A stretch of DNA of 64,000 nt, from positions 45,383,364 through 45,447,363 of the forward strand of contig OZ024863.1 of NCBI GenBank assembly GCA_964017155.1. The letters run 5' to 3'. Source of the DNA: Oasisia sp. SBJ-2009 (Eukaryota; Annelida; Polychaeta; Sabellida; Siboglinidae). The notes under the pieces are model-generated. The model did no database searches. It was not told where the DNA came from and saw nothing but the letters and a program-made list of their open reading frames with translations. Of the stretch, positions 59,601 to 64,000 are shown in pieces. Each line of letters begins with the position of its first letter. Position 1 is the stretch's first letter. The translations under genes and the position numbers were made by a program.

Positions 59601-61856
59601 TCAACTTCACATCTAGAGATCTTTCGCTGGATGACAGTATTATTAAACATTTAACCGTTTCAGGGCCAGTATTCAGACTGTTTCAGCATTAATAAGTGCA
59701 GTTTATCAGACAGTACCTTCGGGAAATTCTGTATTGAGACCGTTATAATTTTTTTGAAATTGACGTGCTCACATCCTACATTTAAGCCATGTACCAGGTA
59801 GTATATATATTTTTCACGTAAAGTTAAATTTTTACGCCATTTGATAATTGTCTTACTGCCTTACATTATTAACTGATGCTTCAGAATGGTGTGATTTTGT
59901 ATACGTTTTGTATCAACAGTATTCAACACCTTTGCTTAGTGGGCTTGGTAAATGGCAGACAGGACAGTGTCTGTTCGCAAGGTGTCACCTGTGCAGGTGA
60001 TAATACTATCAACACCATCTAATGAGAGTCGGTGTGTCAGCCATGGTGACCGCCTGTTAATAAATCTATTAATTAAATAATTTGCACTCGCTAATTTGGG
60101 TGGGCTTCCTCGGTGTCCGGTGCACCGAACCAAGAGCCTGCCCCTCCCAGGAGTAGTTCTGTGCACATTTGCAATGAACCATTTATCGTAACCCTTTCAC
60201 AATCAAAACCAACTTGCACATTACCCTGCTAGAAGCGTGCTCCATGTTTTAGTTTCTGTGTTTCCTTGTTCTCATTGGTTATCATTTGCAAAAAATTGCA
60301 TAAGTTATTGTGTTTATGTTTATACTACGTACTATAACAATTAAAATGTAAACTTAAACATGTTATTAATATAAACCACCTTAGAAGTTACGCCTGCTTT
60401 GACCCGGACTGAAACTTTAATAAAACTCATTACCAGAACATAAAAGATACAGATGTCTGAAATATACAGGGTATATGTATTTTAATAATGGTTTATGAAT
60501 TGGTTGGATTTAGCATAGAGCCATGCAAATGTGCCGTATGTCAAATGTAATCAACCAAGCCAGCCTTGCAATGTTCTCAAAAGAGGATACTTAGAATCAT
60601 TGTTTTGTTTACAATTTCATTTTGTTGCACGCCCAGCTGTCAAGGCAGAAATACCACATAGGGAATATAGTAAGTAATCAAATATGATACATTGTTTGTT
60701 GTTACTTGCATCTGTAGATCTGTGCTCGAGAAGAACCTCCAGATGATGATTGACAGCATCGACTGTCTGAACCAGGACGCAAACAAGTTCTTCAACTACC
60801 AGCGACAGTTTGCCAAGCAGCAGCAGGCGAAACAACAACACATACTCAAGCGGGTGGGTGTCTCAGGAGACATGGTTTCAAGCAGCAAATTGTGTTCAAA
60901 ATCATTCCATGACTGGTTATGTTAGCAGCAAATGCACTTCCCTCTTGCAATAGATATGTCACCACCACAGCAGATGGGTAGTCAATCTCAAAAATAGCTG
61001 TCTAGTTATGTGACAGTCATGTGCCATCAATTTAGTTATGTTAGTAGAAATGCATACGTTTTATTGTCCCATTTATTTTCTAAGACAAATAATCCAAAAT
61101 GAATAAAATGGAAATAACAAAAAGAGATTGTTGTGGATGCTGGTTTTTCACACAGCTCAATTTTAAATAGATTTTTCTCAAAATGTTGCTAATTTTAAAG
61201 CTTATAACGTGTGGAATAAAACTAGAAAACGAACCACAATTTTAGACTTATTACACAGTTTGATGTGGCAGGTCATATATATGTGAAAATAATCTAATAC
61301 AAAATAATAATTATATAATATTACTGATGTATGTATTTAAATAGTCAGGTGTACATATATTGTTAGCAAGATTAAATTTCTTGTAGTAACGGTGGTTGTA
61401 TTCCATTGATCTGTTTCAACAAGTTTATAGTGTCTCCTTTACATTTTCATTGCTGTCAAATGATGTGTACTGAACGTATAACATTTACGTACATTGTATA
61501 TGTACATGCGCAAGCACACATACACATATACAACACACACACGCAGTGTTATTTGCTCAAACACTTTGTTAGAACAATTTCTTCTCGTAACAATAAAATA
61601 TTCATGTTCTCTCATTGGCCCCTCATGTGTGTTTCAGCAACAAGAGAATGCAGCGAGGGCGGCCCGCAATGAGCCCGCATTGCCAGAGGAGGACATTAAC
61701 AAGTTGTTCAAGCCCCTCCAGGCCCCGCCCCGCCTTGACCCCCTCTTGTGGGCCGGCCAGGTCGACAGCTACGCCGCACAAATCAACTCCTTCAGTACCC
61801 AGAGCTTCGGCAAACTCTTCATGGCCGAATCCTTACACAAGGAGCCAGGCAAATAG
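56647..61856 (+). CDS. EIF3H: EIF3H, eIF3 subunit h; 7 exons
   Basis: Exons 56647-56697, 57237-57393, 57753-57920, 58898-58997, 59269-59418, 60718-60853 and 61638-61856 (981 nt, 326 residues; human 352). Every junction keeps phase. eIF3h is an MPN-domain subunit of the cytoplasmic eIF3 complex, which helps the 40S subunit load initiator tRNA and mRNA. The MPN domain covers about residues 17-150: '[12 protein letters not shown]', '[13 protein letters not shown]', '[20 protein letters not shown]'. The JAMM protease set is incomplete, as in other eIF3h. Then come 'VVIKNSHL', a Gln-rich helix '[16 protein letters not shown]' and the C-terminal block '[12 protein letters not shown]' and 'LGKLFMA'-like '[10 protein letters not shown]'. 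The N-terminal Gly/Ser-rich extension of vertebrates is absent. Confidence 0.95.
58590..58830 (-). mobile_element. LINE-like fragment in EIF3H intron 3, antisense
   Basis: On minus, '[13 protein letters not shown]' at about 58,765-58,805 matches the LINE reverse-transcriptase segment 'QQ-KVQVCENNW' typical of the same fossil family. The rest is degenerate. A neighbouring minus frame at 58,331-58,522 may be more of a repeat. Confidence 0.4.
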
Positions 61857-62987
61857 ATGTGCCGATGTTTGCGGAAGACACTGTTTGGGTGGGGGAGAGG
61901 TGTAGGAACATTGTCAGTTGATGTTGGTTGGTATAAAGTAAATGTTTCAACCGTTTTGTTGTGTTCAGTTGTGTTTGATCTGTAATACTGTAGATCCATG
62001 TAATGTTGTAGTGAAGCGTGCACTGATGAGACCAGACATGGGTCAAATGCATGGAAATGAACTCTTGGGGGATTCAAAAACTGAAATGCAGAAGTATTTA
62101 AATACAGATACATGTGCCTGTGCAATGGAAAGTATTTCAGAAACGTTTGAAATACATTTCGTATTAAGGATATATTACTATATAATAGGAAAAAGAAAAG
62201 AAAATCATATCGAGACATCTTTATTGGCTTTAGTGTATTACTCATACACCATTTTAACTAATCTACTAAGCATTAACTAGGCAATTATTTCAAGAGCACA
62301 AGCCGCATGCAAAGCACGTGAGCTTTGTCAAACTTCTAACAACCTGGAAGGGGTCAAGCCTAGTGTTAGGTATGTTGTTTTCAACAATAGGGTGTGTTTT
62401 CAATAGACAACTAACCAGTAGACCCAATCATCTTGCCCGTTCCACCAAAGATTGGCAATACTTGAGCCACAAGCGAGGCAGATATTGAGTACTGTATCAG
62501 CAATATAATACATACCATCCGTGTATGGTAAAGAGCTTCAAAATTACATTCTGCTTTACACCAAGACTGATCACTGATGGCGTGCCGACAGCTCCTGGCA
62601 TCTCTGTCGATCAGGAGGTGCTGAAAATCAAAGTACCCCACGCCTGTCTTTCACCTGACACAGTGCATTAAAGTGCGGTTAGTCGTATAACTTGACCATC
62701 CCACTCCAGCTTCCGTTTCTTGGCTGTCATCACGAGGTCTCCAAAGAGTGCAATGATACGTTTGATTCTGGCAACGGATACCTAGTACCCATAAATATCC
62801 AGTAGATGGCACCACATATGATGGCGTCGGCGATATATATGAGTATTTTAGTGATTCGTGAAACCTGTTTTTATCACTGAATGTCGTGATCAAGTGCAAC
62901 AACATGAAGCATGATTTAAATCATTTTTTTCTGAATAAGTTTAATTGTTGTGACCATTATTCGCGGAGAGTAAAAATGTGTGAACTG
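61857..62987. other. EIF3H 3' flank; no gene recognised
   Basis: Non-coding by eye. Short frames only, with no repeats or family signatures that I can name. Confidence 0.4.
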
Positions 62988-62991
62988 TTAA

Positions 62992-63802
62992 AGGACAAAC
63001 AAAGTTAACTTTTACGTGGCATACACCTAATAGAGTTAATATAAAGTAACAATTTCCACATATACTCAATTTTTTTACGCCAGCGGTTTACCAGAAAAAT
63101 ATTTTTTAACACCCAGCTATCCAAATTCTATGCGCTACCCCATCTTAGACGAAGAATGACGTCACGACGGTGATCGAGGCGCTCTCCACGTAGATTCCCT
63201 GCATAGGGTTTGGCTGTTGTCATGAAATGGCTGCAACTGCTGATGACGGTAAATTTAAAGTTGTCTATTATTGTTATCGCTGAAATCATCCCATCAACTG
63301 ATGATACATGTCTACATCAAAGCATTTCTCCTCAAAATGGACCGAGCAAAGTGACAAACAGTACGCCCGCAAATCACCAACGTGAATCCATTGCTTCAAT
63401 ACTACCGGTTGTTTCAACTATTATTGCAACCGTATGCCGAACACGAAGGCATAATTACTAAAGTTTACCATAGATTTAACCATAGATTTAGATATACGTC
63501 TATAAGCAGCTGCTAGATGTCACGCCAATTGAACGAACTGTCGAAGAATCGAAGTTGTTGACCCTTAACGACGTCGCCGGAAGCTGAACGAGATATAGAA
63601 TGCCGCGCGCTGAATGGCCAAGCCAAATTAACCCTTCACCTATGGCGACGTCTAGACCATCGTGGATTTCGTTAGAATTTTAGACTTTAAAGTCACATTC
63701 TGAGTAAACCGCTGACGTTAAAAAATTGAGTATATGTAGAAATTGTTACTTTGTATAAACTCTATTAGGTGTATGACACGAAGCCGTAGCCTTTTTTGTC
63801 CT
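62992..63802 (-). mobile_element. Kolobok-like non-autonomous DNA transposon, copy 2 (inverted)
   Basis: An 811-bp near-identical copy of the 14.2-kb element in the opposite orientation. The ends are again AGGACAAA...TTTGTCCT. Flanks are TTAA on the left (62,988-62,991) and TTAT on the right (63,803-63,806), a TTAA duplication with one change. It contains the same truncated THAP relic, read on minus near 63,454-63,416. Confidence 0.7.
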
Positions 63803-64000
63803 TTATATGCATTAGCCATTAAAATTCAATATAAAATGTAATTAATTACATTATTTTGGATGAGACACGACAATGAGTAACAAAATAAAGGTGTACATTA
63901 TGCGTAATTAAAATGGATCTTTCAACAACTTCAGTTCGGCGTAATTAATTCCTGTGTAACTAAAGATTGTCTTGATCGTTTAAAGTTCGCTTCATACCAA

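Overview
The window is a piece of an AT-rich invertebrate animal nuclear genome: spliced genes with GT-AG introns, tRNA-derived SINE and LINE fossils, THAP-type DNA transposons, and abundant (TA)n, (CA)n and tetranucleotide tracts. A BRF2 gene (to my knowledge absent from flies and yeast) and vertebrate-like UTP23/EIF3H linkage point away from insects and toward a lophotrochozoan or an invertebrate deuterostome; I cannot name the species.

Layout. 1-7.1 kb: intergenic, with LINE tails and (TA)n. 7.1-8.5 kb (+): intronless BRF2. 12.5-13.5 kb (-): an intronless BRF2 paralogue without the zinc ribbon, convergent with BRF2. 14.2-17.2 kb: a Kolobok-like non-autonomous DNA transposon and a decayed LTR-retrotransposon gag/protease remnant. 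17.3-35.5 kb (-): a 20-exon polycystin-1-like gene that I assembled junction by junction. All 19 junctions keep phase, giving 1,957 residues: signal peptide, short ectodomain, TM1, PLAT, TM2-3, a cytosolic-side loop of about 1,520 residues, TM4-5, then a stop. It has no PKD repeats, REJ or GAIN/GPS in front and no polycystin channel domain behind. 37.5 kb (+): tRNA-Lys(CTT) with a 29-nt intron. 38-48 kb: gene-poor, with CpG-rich islands between (TA)n tracts and several inverted repeats. 49.6-55.0 kb (-): UTP23, 3 exons. 56.6-61.9 kb (+): EIF3H, 7 exons, head to head with UTP23 as in vertebrates. 63.0-63.8 kb: a second, inverted copy of the Kolobok-like element.

How the genes relate. UTP23 (small-subunit rRNA processing) and EIF3H (translation initiation) are both ribosome/translation housekeeping genes on a divergent promoter interval. 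BRF2 and its paralogue concern RNA polymerase III initiation at type 3 promoters. The polycystin-like protein is unrelated to these. It is the most unusual gene here because of its truncated architecture, its giant loop, and introns filled with expanded repeats, including a 28-copy 22-bp minisatellite that multiplies the exon 8 splice donor.
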